The translations under genes were made by a program, and so were the position numbers. Source: Bacillus sp. FJAT-45350 (GTDB lineage: Bacteria; Bacillota; Bacilli; Bacillales; NISU01). From it: a stretch of DNA of 64,000 nucleotides. Of this stretch, positions 1 through 7,909 are shown piece after piece. Every line of letters starts with the position of its first letter. Position 1 is the stretch's first letter. Location of the stretch: contig NZ_NISU01000001.1 in the NCBI RefSeq assembly GCF_002335805.1, positions 1,000,079 through 1,064,078 of the forward strand. Reading direction: 5' to 3'. The notes below the pieces were generated by a model that was given only the letters and a program-made list of their open reading frames with translations, did no database searches and had not been told where the DNA came from.

Positions 1-435
1 ATGCACAAAGAATGATGAGGGATGTACCTAGTCTCGAAGAGGCTATGTAGTCTGCATCTCCTTGAATGAACTAGACAATTGGATGACACGGAGAAGCTGG
101 CACTATTTTCACCATTCGACCTAGAGTCCCTAAAGGAGCTTCGCTAGCCTCTGCCTTATGACTAGACCGAACGAAGGAATGTAGGCACACAGATGTCCAG
201 AGACATGGGAGGGTACGTCATCATAAGCTACGCAGAGATCCATGGTGCATCGTATATTTCTTCAACGCTACTTACATTAATATCCAGTAGTGACCGCGTA
301 GCGCACCCATAGATTGGAATAGTTTCACATAATTTTAAATTACTGTTAGAGGTCGTGTCGAAAAATATTTTTTTGACACCTCACAAACGGGTCAAACCGT
401 TGATATATCAATATTTATAGAGGGAGAGTATACCA
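1..435. other. gene-free stretch, possibly structured RNA or a decayed mobile element
   Basis: All six frames are broken by stops, so I find no protein gene here. The first 300 bases are richer in G and C than the surroundings and hold several short palindromic segments. From about 310 the sequence turns AT-rich and leads into the promoter region of the small gene at 436. A non-coding RNA or the end of a degraded insertion sequence would both fit, but I recognise no family, and the left edge is cut by the window. Confidence 0.35.
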
Positions 436-597
436 TTGTTTAAGTTTTTAGAAGGATTCTTTCAGAAAAAAAGCTGCAAATTTTGTAAATCAAAACAAGG
501 GCATTTTACTAGATATATAGATGACAGAGGTGAAACGATTAAGGTTTGTCCAAAGTGTCTGACCTATGCAGAAAGAAGGGCATTTCGGAAGATGTAA
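436..597 (+). CDS. zinc-ribbon microprotein, 53 aa
   Basis: A 53-residue basic protein starting at TTG 436, seven bases after an AGGGAGAG ribosome binding site. Two CxxC pairs are present, C14/C17 (CKFC) and C38/C41 (CPKC), about 20 residues apart, the spacing of a small treble-clef or zinc-ribbon fold. The C-terminus is Arg/Lys-rich. Zinc binding and perhaps nucleic-acid binding is an inference from the four cysteines; no family name is recognised. A false gene is unlikely given the paired cysteines and the ribosome binding site. Confidence 0.65.
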   Translation: MFKFLEGFFQKKSCKFCKSKQGHFTRYIDDRGETIKVCPKCLTYAERRAFRKM

Positions 598-690
598 GGG
601 TAGGCGAGATTGATGCTTAAAAAATAACAATAATAACGACCAGGCCCTATAACTATAATTTATATAGTACAAAGAATGGGGGCCTTTCTC

Positions 691-957
691 GTGAATATAC
701 GCTCGTTCATAAATCGGTTTACAGTGTATACATCTTTGTTTTTTATTTTATCAGGTTGTAATGATGATTGGGTTAAGGAACAGATTCTAGGAATTAATGA
801 AGGTCCTATTGAGGAGGAAGAAAGTCAGGAAATAATTGTGGATAAACCGATACCAATACCTAGTCAAGTAGATGGGGAGTTAACCATTGAACCTTTTGAT
901 GTAGTCGAAGCAATCGGTACTGGTCTAATAAGTCCCCTACAGCACATCAAAGTGTAG
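691..957 (+). CDS. small putative lipoprotein, 88 aa
   Basis: From GTG 691 the N-terminus is short, charged, then hydrophobic and ends in LSGC, a lipobox with the acylated Cys near residue 23. The mature part is acidic (runs of Glu around EEEESQE) with a Pro-rich stretch, and shows no known domain. I prefer GTG 691 over the in-frame ATG at 676, because the GGGGG at 678-682 then acts as ribosome binding site and the signal peptide becomes compact. The last codons lie inside the terminator stem. The function is unknown. Confidence 0.6.
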   Translation: MNIRSFINRFTVYTSLFFILSGCNDDWVKEQILGINEGPIEEEESQEIIVDKPIPIPSQVDGELTIEPFDVVEAIGTGLISPLQHIKV

Positions 958-978
958 TTTCGCTTTGATGTGCTTTTT
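941..978 (+). terminator. intrinsic terminator
   Basis: A 12-bp perfect stem (941-952 with 963-974) is followed by a T run. Its left arm overlaps the end of the lipoprotein gene. Confidence 0.85.
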
Positions 979-1022
979 AGGTAATGTGCAAAACCGTATT
1001 TCTTGTGATGAAGTTGTTCCTT

Positions 1023-1754
1023 TTAGCAGAAGATAACTTCCCTAGTCATCGGATTAATCTTATAAATCACATCTTTTCGTTCGATAATGATTTCTGTTTT
1101 CTTTTTTAAATCGGTAGTTGTATTAATTATTCCAAGTAACTCTTTCGATGGATTAATTGCAACAGGATGAGCTACGTGTTTGAACATTGTTACATCCCCG
1201 TTTGTATCCCCGTAAGCATAGCTTTTGGTCAAGTCGATGTTATGCTTCTCTACCATTTTATGTATCGCTTTTTCCTTACTATTAGAATCCCACATAGGTG
1301 TGACATTACCTGAAAAGAAGCCGTTTTCATCGATATGATAAGTAGAACCACAGTAGTCAGTTGCATTGTATTTTTCGGCCATCTTAGATACTAAAAAGCT
1401 GGGACTACCAGAAATGAATAAGATTTTGTGACCTTGCTCTTGATGCCAGTTGATTTGTTGTCTTGTATATTTATAAACCCTATCAGCCTTTAAACGAATA
1501 ACTTGCCGTGCGATAAAATCAATTTCATCCTTCGCAATACCTGTTAAATGTTTAACATAGGTTTCAGTTATTTCGAGTAAAAAATCATCATAATCACCCT
1601 GCCGGTTATCCCATTCATGAAAAGTTTCCTTCACATTTTCATCCCAAACAGTGGGAGAAATGACTTCATATTTTATAAGACGTTTGAAGTGTTCAGTCAA
1701 AAGGGAATCTCTATAAAAGGTTCCGTCGATATCAAAGAAAGCACAAGTATTCAT
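1023..1754 (-). CDS. HAD-IB family phosphatase
   Basis: A cytosolic haloacid-dehalogenase-type phosphohydrolase of 243 residues. Motif I is FDIDGT with nucleophile D8 and acid/base D10; motif II is the FISGS serine near S115; motif IV is the YGDTNGD metal-binding acidic cluster near 181-187. A long helical cap lies between motifs I and II, typical of the IB subgroup (phosphoserine phosphatase-like). I start at ATG 1754, where GGAG sits upstream, rather than seven codons earlier. The substrate cannot be told from sequence. No operon partner is on the same strand. Confidence 0.88.
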   Translation of the reverse strand: MNTCAFFDIDGTFYRDSLLTEHFKRLIKYEVISPTVWDENVKETFHEWDNRQGDYDDFLLEITETYVKHLTGIAKDEIDFIARQVIRLKADRVYKYTRQQINWHQEQGHKILFISGSPSFLVSKMAEKYNATDYCGSTYHIDENGFFSGNVTPMWDSNSKEKAIHKMVEKHNIDLTKSYAYGDTNGDVTMFKHVAHPVAINPSKELLGIINTTTDLKKKTEIIIERKDVIYKINPMTREVIFC

Positions 1755-1940
1755 GTTCCCACGCTCCTCAATCATTTTGAATGTAGTATAGCATAATGCT
1801 ACTACTTCACGTAATTTTTTGCGCCTTTAATAAATTAAGGTATTCCCTATAAAAATAAGGATAAATAATCTAAATACATTAAATACTAACAGTATATGAG
1901 GCATACAAGCCTTTAATCCAAAAAGAATGGGGGTTTGTAT

Positions 1941-2087
1941 ATGAAGCAGAGGGACATTAGTACCGAGAGTAACGAAAATGTAACTAAAGAAACGATGGAA
2001 ATTAGTGAAACTGGATACGGTTATGTTATAGAAAACAAGCAAGATACAAAAGAATACGACGACAATAATAGAGGTCAGAATAAGTAA
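1941..2087 (+). CDS. small acidic hypothetical protein, 48 aa
   Basis: Starts at ATG 1941 after GGGGG (1929-1933) and encodes a hydrophilic, Glu/Asn/Lys-rich peptide with no hydrophobic segment and no cysteine. It ends 11 bases before the manganese catalase start and so is probably its operon leader gene. Composition resembles small spore or stress proteins of Bacillaceae, but I recognise no family. Evidence is the ribosome binding site, the spacing and the codon use. Confidence 0.5.
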   Translation: MKQRDISTESNENVTKETMEISETGYGYVIENKQDTKEYDDNNRGQNK

Positions 2088-2098
2088 GGGGTATTGAT

Positions 2099-2911
2099 AT
2101 GTTCAAACATCAAAAAGAGTTACTGTTTCCTGTTAATGTGAAAAATCCGAATCCAGCGTTTGCCGCAGCTGTATTAGAGCAGTTTGGAGGAGCAAATGGT
2201 GAATTAAAGGCTTGCTTACAATACTTTGCCCAAAGCTTTGCTACGAAAGATCCGGAAATTAGAGATTTATTACTTGATATTGCAACTGAAGAAATTTCTC
2301 ATCTTGAAATGGTTGGTGAATGTATTACACAACTTATGGGAGCCCCTGATACTGATCCTAATACTTTAGGTGTTGACGGAAGAAAAATGGTGTCAGAAGG
2401 TACGACGATGGGGAATGCGAATGGATTCCTGAACAATATGATCAATCAAAACTCTACTGTACAGAAAAGTTTATATCTCTCAGGGCACGGCCTTGATTAT
2501 GTAGATTCGTCAGGTTCTCCTTTTACTGGGAACTACATTAACAATGTAGGAGACTTAATGGCTAATATTCAATCAGATTTAGCTGCAGAACTACGCGCTA
2601 GAAAAGTGTATGAAGAGCTACATAGACACGTAGACGACTCTGGAGCAAGAGAAATGTTTGACTTCTTAATCCAACGAGAGGAAGCACATGCGTTGCTATT
2701 CTCAGAAGCAATTGAAAGAATTCAAGACACCCAAATCCCTGAACGTTCATTTGGAGATAAGCAATACTCAATCATGTATCCTGATTTATCGCAAGGCGGT
2801 CAAGGAGAAAAAATATTCAAAACTGATGATGCAAAAACTATAACAGGACCTTTTACGGGAGATCCAGATTTAGATACATTTGGTGGGCAAGAGCCACCGA
2901 GCTATCAATAA
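2099..2911 (+). CDS. manganese catalase (non-haem)
   Basis: A 270-residue di-manganese catalase that disproportionates hydrogen peroxide. The four-helix-bundle ligands are visible: E35 in NGELKA, E65 and H68 in EEISHLE, then a second set in the AAELRA helix (about E164) and REEAHA (H197). Length and motifs match the family that includes CotJC and YjqC of the Bacillus spore coat, which lack the long C-terminal tail of some lactobacillus enzymes. Small genes lie directly upstream and downstream, so a three-gene transcript ending at the 3117-3157 hairpin is likely. A spore or stationary-phase role is inferred from the family. Confidence 0.93.
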   Translation: MFKHQKELLFPVNVKNPNPAFAAAVLEQFGGANGELKACLQYFAQSFATKDPEIRDLLLDIATEEISHLEMVGECITQLMGAPDTDPNTLGVDGRKMVSEGTTMGNANGFLNNMINQNSTVQKSLYLSGHGLDYVDSSGSPFTGNYINNVGDLMANIQSDLAAELRARKVYEELHRHVDDSGAREMFDFLIQREEAHALLFSEAIERIQDTQIPERSFGDKQYSIMYPDLSQGGQGEKIFKTDDAKTITGPFTGDPDLDTFGGQEPPSYQ

Positions 2912-2933
2912 GACATAGAAAGGATTGTTAAAT

Positions 2934-3095
2934 GTGATTAATCAAGATTTTGGTGAACTTGTCGACCAACAGAAAAAACATAAAGCTCAATACCTAGGTG
3001 GAGCAGAGTCAAAGAAGAACCGTAAAGACACTGATGGAAACACGAACCACGGGATACATGTGGGAGCAGAAGGTAGAGATAATACAAAAAAGTAA
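2934..3095 (+). CDS. small hydrophilic protein after Mn catalase, 53 aa
   Basis: GTG start at 2934 with AGAAAGGA nine bases upstream. The product is rich in Lys, Asn, Gly and Asp with a Gly-His-rich centre, no membrane segment and no cysteine. It lies 22 bases after the catalase and before a strong terminator, so it is probably co-transcribed. Composition is like small spore proteins, but I know no family match. The open frame in another phase at 2998-3183 is rejected because it runs through the terminator. Confidence 0.55.
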   Translation: MINQDFGELVDQQKKHKAQYLGGAESKKNRKDTDGNTNHGIHVGAEGRDNTKK

Positions 3096-3116
3096 TGGAA
3101 GAAGATTAAATAAAGA

Positions 3117-3157
3117 GAGCACAACAAAGTACGTAACATACTTTGTTGTGCTCTTTA
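3117..3157 (+). terminator. intrinsic terminator, probably bidirectional
   Basis: A perfect 15-bp stem, 3117-3131 with 3139-3153, has a 7-base loop and T-rich flank. It lies between the catalase operon and the convergent stalk-domain gene. Confidence 0.88.
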
Positions 3158-3187
3158 GATGTGACGCACTAAATGAATGCTAGGGAA

Positions 3188-5071
3188 TTAGTTCACTACG
3201 TTAATATTTATCGCCAAAGGTAATGCAGAACCTGAGCCATGCATGAATTCTAATACGAGGTCACTTGCCCCTTCACTAGCAGTATATTCGATGATCTTTA
3301 CTACTTCATTCATTGGTGAAAGTGTTGGGATCGCATATGTGCCGTTTTGAGTCTTAACTGCACCTGCGTATCGTCCACCACGAGATGCCGCTCGAATTTC
3401 AATAGTTTTAGGACTTCCACTGTGGTTTACAAATGGAATTTTTACCTGATATGTTGCACCGTAGTGACCAATATTGTCTGCGCTATTTTTACTGTCAAAG
3501 CTGTTGCTACTAGTTAAAATATTATCTGTCATTCTATTTGAGATATTATAAGACTTCTCATCGTCAGTTACATTGAATCTTGGCAATTCAGTCAAGAGTG
3601 TGGATTGCTCCCAACTTCCCCGTGTATGAGTATGTAGGTTGTCTAATGCAACAGGTTCATCTCTTATTTGAGCAAGGTTCGAATTATCAAGTTGAGACAT
3701 CACCGTTCGAATTTTATAGTTTAGACTTCCGTTCGACTCTTTACTTCTTACATTAAACTCATGAAGGAAGCCAATCATGTGGTCGGGATGAACTAGAAAA
3801 GAGTCTAATGTAACAGTTTCGTTGGCTGGTATTGTTGTCTTTTCTAAAGTAATCGATGGGATACGTTCATTTAGCGTAAGACCTGCTAATTGCATGCCAA
3901 TATCATAAATAGCCCAACCACGAGAGCTAGTTCTATCTATCCCTTTTGGATTAATAATTTCTAACTCATTGTCAGATAGGTTTTCAATTGTAATCCCAAT
4001 GGTTATTGGGTGGTTGAATTTATTGTGGTGATGTCCGAGAACTCGATGTTGTTCTTCACGATTGTTGGAAACAATATGGTCGTGCCATAGTGTACTTTGC
4101 TGGGTAGTAATTGTTCTTTCATATAAAGATTCTGGATTATCACTAACTAACAATCTACGTTCCCCTGTTAAAGTAACACTGTTTACATTTATCGGTCGTG
4201 CGATTTGACCAGACTCTTTTTGTAACGTTTTTGTGCCAAACACATTATTACCAGTGATAAAACTTAGTTGGTTGTGCGCCTTGTCCCAGTTTACTTCAGC
4301 ACCTATTAAAGTTGCTAATGTTCTTGAAGCCCCGAAAAGCTCTCCATTATGTTCCCAAATCGGATTACTAAGCTCTATCAATTCACCATTAAGAGAAGCT
4401 TGACTATTTCCAATTTCTAATTCAAATTCGTTCCCATCTCTTGTAAAAGAAATAAGTTTATTATCTATATGTGCTTGTATGTTCATCGCATCTAAAAATT
4501 TAATTAGAGGAAGATAACTTATGTCTTCTTTTATTAGTAAATAATCGACTATATTTACCTTAAAGCCATCAATCATAAGAACAGGATTATCTAGTTTAGA
4601 TAGAATGTTAGATGTATTTTTAGTTGTTACAGAAACAGTTTTAGTAGCATTATCCCAGTGCACAGTGTCACCAAAGGACTCACCAATAAATCGAATTGGC
4701 ACGAGTGTTCTACCATTAAATAGTTGAGGACTTGTTACAAGTGTATGAGATTCACCATTTACATAAGCGGTGTTGCTTTTAATATGTAGTTCAATGATGT
4801 TTCCATCTCTTTGAGAGGTTACTCTTTGTTGCTGTTGATCCCACTCAACGGTTGCCCCCATTGCTTCAAAAATGGCTCTCATTGGCACGAGTGTTGTTCC
4901 ATTTTGAATAATTGGAACACTAGAAAATTCCACAGCTGTATTATTCACTATGATGTTTACGTTCGTCTCACTGGCATGTACAGCATTCATGCTTTGAATA
5001 GTAATAGTAGGAGACAATAGTAATCCAATGCCTACTACACATGAGATGAACCCATGTTTAAACTTTTGCAT
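3188..5071 (-). CDS. secreted stalk-domain protein (copper amine oxidase N-terminal-like repeats)
   Basis: A 627-residue exported protein. Residues 1-33 form a Sec signal peptide ending near VHASE. Residues about 36-150 carry a pair of copper-amine-oxidase N1 (stalk) repeats with the hallmark GRTLVPIRF and TTLVPMRA segments, and a more diverged copy follows at about 165-270. The remaining 350 residues, including a His-rich patch (HHHNK) and several beta-rich segments, match nothing I know. Stalk repeats are taken to be wall-associated spacers in Firmicutes; no amine oxidase catalytic domain is present. GGGAGAG eight bases upstream supports the start at 5071. Two other stalk-domain genes lie within 18 kb. 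Confidence 0.82.
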   Translation of the reverse strand: MQKFKHGFISCVVGIGLLLSPTITIQSMNAVHASETNVNIIVNNTAVEFSSVPIIQNGTTLVPMRAIFEAMGATVEWDQQQQRVTSQRDGNIIELHIKSNTAYVNGESHTLVTSPQLFNGRTLVPIRFIGESFGDTVHWDNATKTVSVTTKNTSNILSKLDNPVLMIDGFKVNIVDYLLIKEDISYLPLIKFLDAMNIQAHIDNKLISFTRDGNEFELEIGNSQASLNGELIELSNPIWEHNGELFGASRTLATLIGAEVNWDKAHNQLSFITGNNVFGTKTLQKESGQIARPINVNSVTLTGERRLLVSDNPESLYERTITTQQSTLWHDHIVSNNREEQHRVLGHHHNKFNHPITIGITIENLSDNELEIINPKGIDRTSSRGWAIYDIGMQLAGLTLNERIPSITLEKTTIPANETVTLDSFLVHPDHMIGFLHEFNVRSKESNGSLNYKIRTVMSQLDNSNLAQIRDEPVALDNLHTHTRGSWEQSTLLTELPRFNVTDDEKSYNISNRMTDNILTSSNSFDSKNSADNIGHYGATYQVKIPFVNHSGSPKTIEIRAASRGGRYAGAVKTQNGTYAIPTLSPMNEVVKIIEYTASEGASDLVLEFMHGSGSALPLAININVVN

Positions 5072-5255
5072 AATGATACACTCTCCCGAAGCAAATTTAA
5101 AAGTTTTTCATGAATAAGTGTGGAGTAAAGTTTTGGAAAATGCAATAGTTTTTATGTAAATATATAAGCTGAAAACGGTGATAGAGACCATTCCATGCAT
5201 AAGAAACCTTTTTTAGAAAAAACTGAAGATGAACAACTTTGAAGGAGGGATTGTA

Positions 5256-5408
5256 ATGGGACGTGGAAAAAGCCTTAACCATAAGAAAAAGAGCCATCCA
5301 GGAGATTTGCCTAAAGGGGCAGAAATGAGAAAGGCAAAGCCTGATTCTGGTGAGGAAGCTTATTTATCGGAAGCGGAAGCATTTAAGAATCGAGTGCCTG
5401 AAGAATAG
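5256..5408 (+). CDS. small basic protein, YfhD-like
   Basis: A 50-residue protein beginning at ATG 5256 after a strong GAAGGAGG. The N-terminus is Lys/His-rich (MGRGKSLNHKKK), followed by a short LPKG turn and an acidic tail. This matches the general look of the YfhD family of small Bacillus proteins, but the assignment is by resemblance only. It ends ahead of a strong terminator shared with the converging SRP RNA gene. Confidence 0.6.
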   Translation: MGRGKSLNHKKKSHPGDLPKGAEMRKAKPDSGEEAYLSEAEAFKNRVPEE

Positions 5409-5443
5409 AAGAACGAATCCGCTAAATGTTCTCTAATTAAAAT

Positions 5444-5486
5444 AAAAAGGTTGCCCCTACATTGATAGTAGGAGCAACCTTTTTAA
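5444..5486. terminator. bidirectional terminator between small gene and SRP RNA 1
   Basis: Stem 5444-5460 with 5468-5484 with A-rich left and T-rich right flanks, so it can stop transcripts from both directions. Confidence 0.85.
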
Positions 5487-5489
5487 TCT

Positions 5490-5760
5490 TCTATGTAAAT
5501 CGCAAACCTATGTACGATTTACTTATCCATGCGTAACTTTGACATTGACTCAGAACAAGTAACCTTTAGCACAAGAAAAGTGTCCCTCTTATGGCTGCTT
5601 CCTTCCGGACCTGACCCGTTCATGGGGTTTTCGTTGCAAAAGACTTGTTCCTCAACATCAAATTAAAAGCACTGACCACACATAAGAAAACCTTCGATAG
5701 GCATTGACCCTGCTATAGCGGATTGCAGGTTACAAGGCACCGCTACCTCCCCGTCTATTG
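5490..5760 (-). ncRNA. signal recognition particle RNA, large Bacillus type, copy 1
   Basis: Read on the minus strand, positions about 5590-5615 give the invariant domain IV segment GGTCAGGTCCGGAAGGAAGC, the SRP54 (Ffh) binding loop. The 5' part carries GGTAGCGGTGCC and TTGTAACC of the Alu domain, so this is the approximately 270-nt form typical of Bacillus (scRNA) rather than 4.5S. The ends are approximate, since the precursor is processed. A near-identical second gene lies 2 kb away. Open frames inside are accidental. Confidence 0.93.
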
Positions 5761-5785
5761 CGAAATGTTTCATTTGAATAACTTA

Positions 5786-5814
5786 ATCTTACTACGGATC
5801 TCACCTCTTGTATA
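5786..5814 (-). promoter_or_regulatory. sigma-A promoter of SRP RNA copy 1
   Basis: On the minus strand TATACA (5809-5814) and TAAGAT (5786-5791) are 17 bases apart. Both boxes and the spacing are conserved in copy 2 while the spacer has diverged, which supports function. Confidence 0.7.
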
Positions 5815-5882
5815 TGCCAATTAATTGGTAGTAGAGGATAAAAATGAGGTGCTTAAAGGCAACTGAAAAGGGAGGAGTGAGA

Positions 5883-5925
5883 GAGGCCGCTAAAAAAGTG
5901 TGATTTTTACTTTTTCAGAGGCCAC
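5883..5925. repeat. hairpin repeat family A, copy 1 (no clear target duplication)
   Basis: An imperfect inverted repeat, GGCCGCTAAAAAAGT (5885-5899) with ACTTTTTCAGAGGCC (5909-5923). It has the same core as the elements at 20165 and 56140, but no flanking 9-bp duplication is visible here. Confidence 0.65.
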
Positions 5926-5970
5926 TACTGCCTCAATTCGAGTGCCATCTGTACAAATAACACTGTTTCA

Positions 5971-6519
5971 CTAAACAAGATTTATCTTTATTTCAAGAAC
6001 TTCTTTTTCCTCTGATGTGAGAAGCTTATTTGCTAGTGGAAATAGCACTGATTCTTCTTTCATGAAATGTTGCGTTAAAATTTCACAAGCTTTTGAAGTA
6101 TAGGATGCAATTCTTTTTATATCTGTTGGTTCAACGGTTTCTAAATTTTTTTCACAATCATCAAGAAACGTTTTTAATAGTTTTTTTGCTTCATCATGTT
6201 CATATTCCATTACAGCAATTGGGCCATTAGTACGGCCAATATAGGCAGCGACCATTTCAAAAAGAACACCTTCTTCTCGTTCCGCATGAGGCTCAAGTTC
6301 TGTAACGAAGGATTTAACTTGCTTGTATAATTGTTCAAGAGCTTTGGAATTAAGTGTAATCTCCTCTTGCTCGATTGACTGTGTCAAGGCATAAATAGAT
6401 TCCATTTGCTTCGTTAGAGGAGGATGTTCATTTTTCAGTTGCATAAGTGCCGGACAAAGTGCGTTATCAACATCATCACCTAGCATACTACTTACACAGC
6501 TTAATGGTTGTGTCTCCAT
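5971..6519 (-). CDS. hemerythrin-domain protein
   Basis: A 182-residue cytosolic protein with hemerythrin HHE-type signatures: NEHPPL, PHAEREEGVLF, EHDEAK and TQHFMKEESVLFPLA. These give the His and Glu residues of an oxo-bridged di-iron centre. Its start codon follows the stop of the RIC gene with no gap, so the two are translated as a pair. A role in sensing or buffering NO or oxygen, or in assisting iron supply for cluster repair, is inferred from the partner. A metal-poor structural role cannot be excluded. Confidence 0.85.
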   Translation of the reverse strand: METQPLSCVSSMLGDDVDNALCPALMQLKNEHPPLTKQMESIYALTQSIEQEEITLNSKALEQLYKQVKSFVTELEPHAEREEGVLFEMVAAYIGRTNGPIAVMEYEHDEAKKLLKTFLDDCEKNLETVEPTDIKRIASYTSKACEILTQHFMKEESVLFPLANKLLTSEEKEVLEIKINLV

Positions 6520-7233
6520 TTAATTCAGCTCCTTTAACTTTTTAATCACTCTTGGAAATAAGATATTATTCTCAAGGTGGATATGCTCAAATAAATCAGC
6601 CTCTAAATTTTCTAGCTTTTGATAGGTGAGTTGAAAAGTCATGCAAGCCCATTGTGGTGCGGTGAAATCATTTGTAACCTTTCGAAGTTCAGCTAAAACG
6701 CCTCCAGCACCCTCATGTTCATCTACTAACTCTTCAATTTTTACGGAAATGTCTTTAATGATTTCAGTTGTTGGTTCATTTTCAAATGCCTCTATTAAAG
6801 GAAATACATTCTGCTCTTCATCTATCGTATGTTGCTCAAGCTCTATTTTTAAAAGGTGGAAAAGTTTATGCACCTCAGCCAGTTCAGGACAATCACGCCC
6901 GTGAACTCGTAGCACTTTCGTTGTAAATTGACTTAACTCAGGTAAAAGAGTGGAGAGGTAAGCATGATGAGTAGAAATGATATGTTTAATTAGCTGACTA
7001 CTCGTAAGATTAGCCCTGTTAACAGAAGGCTTTTCTAACGATTGTAAATAAGCCTCATTTATTTTTGCTAAAATCTCATCACCATCTAGCTTCTTTTCAG
7101 TAATAACTTCACCAATTGGTCTGTTACCGCCACAACAAAAATCTATTTTATATTGCTTTAATATTGTACTTGCTTCAGGGAGGCGTGTGACAATCTCGCC
7201 AGTTCTAGTAGAAAAGTCAAAGGTTACTTCCAT
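6520..7233 (-). CDS. ric: iron-sulfur cluster repair di-iron protein (RIC/ScdA)
   Basis: Residues about 1-55 form the ScdA N-terminal domain with the CCGG segment (C33, C34). Residues about 80-235 are a hemerythrin-like four-helix domain with STHHAYL, HTIDEEQNVFP, DEHEGAGG and EHIHLENNILFPR ligands. RIC/ScdA restores Fe-S centres damaged by nitric oxide and peroxide. I start at ATG 7233; the GGAGG lies just upstream inside a possible TTG extension, which is therefore rejected. It is followed without gap by the hemerythrin gene. An FNR-type palindrome sits upstream. Confidence 0.92.
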   Translation of the reverse strand: MEVTFDFSTRTGEIVTRLPEASTILKQYKIDFCCGGNRPIGEVITEKKLDGDEILAKINEAYLQSLEKPSVNRANLTSSQLIKHIISTHHAYLSTLLPELSQFTTKVLRVHGRDCPELAEVHKLFHLLKIELEQHTIDEEQNVFPLIEAFENEPTTEIIKDISVKIEELVDEHEGAGGVLAELRKVTNDFTAPQWACMTFQLTYQKLENLEADLFEHIHLENNILFPRVIKKLKELN

Positions 7234-7280
7234 TTTCAAAACCTCCAAGTTCGAATTTTTGTTTCATCCTTACAATTCAT

Positions 7281-7322
7281 AGTGTACAGAGAATAACAAT
7301 CATTTTCAGTGATGTATGTCAC
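7281..7322 (-). promoter_or_regulatory. FNR/CRP-type operator and -10 box of the ric operon
   Basis: GTGA-N6-TCAC (7309-7322) is a perfect dyad of the FNR/CRP half site. On the minus strand TACACT (7281-7286) lies so that the dyad centre falls at about -41 from a start near 7274, the arrangement of class II activation by FNR. A Fur-like AT-rich dyad (7290-7307) lies between them. All assignments are by pattern. Confidence 0.55.
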
Positions 7323-7341
7323 CAATTAAAAAATTGATGAA

Positions 7342-7366
7342 AATAAAGTGGGGTCAGTCCCCCAAT
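7342..7366. repeat. GGGGTCAGTCCCCC repeat family B, partial copy
   Basis: AAAGTGGGGTCAGTCCCCC followed by AATG: only the outer palindrome half of the 57-bp family seen in full at 18053, 40860, 41560 and 46857. Confidence 0.7.
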
Positions 7367-7406
7367 GCTTTACCGTATAGAAGGGTTTCAAAACAACAGG
7401 AACGAT

Positions 7407-7445
7407 AAAAAGGGTGCTCCTAATTAGAATAGGAGCACCCTTTTT
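7407..7445 (-). terminator. terminator of SRP RNA copy 2
   Basis: Perfect 16-bp stem 7407-7422 with 7430-7445, A/T-flanked on both sides. On the minus strand it lies directly after the second SRP RNA. Confidence 0.85.
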
Positions 7446-7452
7446 AAATTTT

Positions 7453-7732
7453 CTATGTAAATCGCAAACCTATGTACGATTTCATCATCCATGCGTAACT
7501 TTCTCTTTGACTCAGAACAAGTGACCTTTTGCACAAGAAAAGTGTCCCTCTTATGGCTGCTTCCTTCCGGACCTGACCCGTTCGTGGGGTTTTCCTTGCA
7601 AAAGACTTGCTCCTCAACATCAAATAAAAAGCACTGATCACACATAATGAAACCTTCGATAGGCATCGACCCTGCTATAGCGGATTGCAGGTTACAAGGC
7701 ACCGCTACCTCCCCGTCTATTGCGATGTGTTT
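7453..7732 (-). ncRNA. signal recognition particle RNA, large Bacillus type, copy 2
   Basis: The same gene as at 5490-5760, with an identical domain IV (GTCAGGTCCGGAAGGAAGC) and Alu core. Scattered substitutions and small gaps lie in the stems (for example GAGCAAGTC against GAACAAGTC). It has its own promoter and its own unrelated terminator stem, so both copies look expressed. Ends are approximate. Confidence 0.92.
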
Positions 7733-7747
7733 CTTTTGAATGACTTA

Positions 7748-7776
7748 ATCTTACTATGTATATCACTTTGTGTATA
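7748..7776 (-). promoter_or_regulatory. sigma-A promoter of SRP RNA copy 2
   Basis: TATACA (7771-7776) and TAAGAT (7748-7753) at 17-base spacing on the minus strand, the same boxes as copy 1. Confidence 0.7.
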
Positions 7777-7909
7777 TACCAATTTTATGGTAATGCAGGA
7801 GGAATGTAACTAAACATTAAAGGTAATGACCGATATATGTCGAAAGTACCTTTTGAGAGGTTAGGAACATTCTTTTATTATTTGCAAATATCAATTTTCG
7901 AGGTGAGCT

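Noticed and set aside
1827-2042. A 71-codon hydrophobic frame on the minus strand
   Set aside because: It lies opposite the small plus-strand gene at 1941, which has a proper ribosome binding site and codon use; no start signal exists for the minus frame.
2998-3183. A 61-codon plus-strand frame
   Set aside because: It overlaps the better supported gene at 2934 and runs through a perfect 15-bp terminator stem.
7424-7702. Open frames across the SRP RNA genes on the minus strand
   Set aside because: The sequence is the conserved SRP RNA, present twice with substitutions and small gaps that would break a protein frame, and there is no ribosome binding site.
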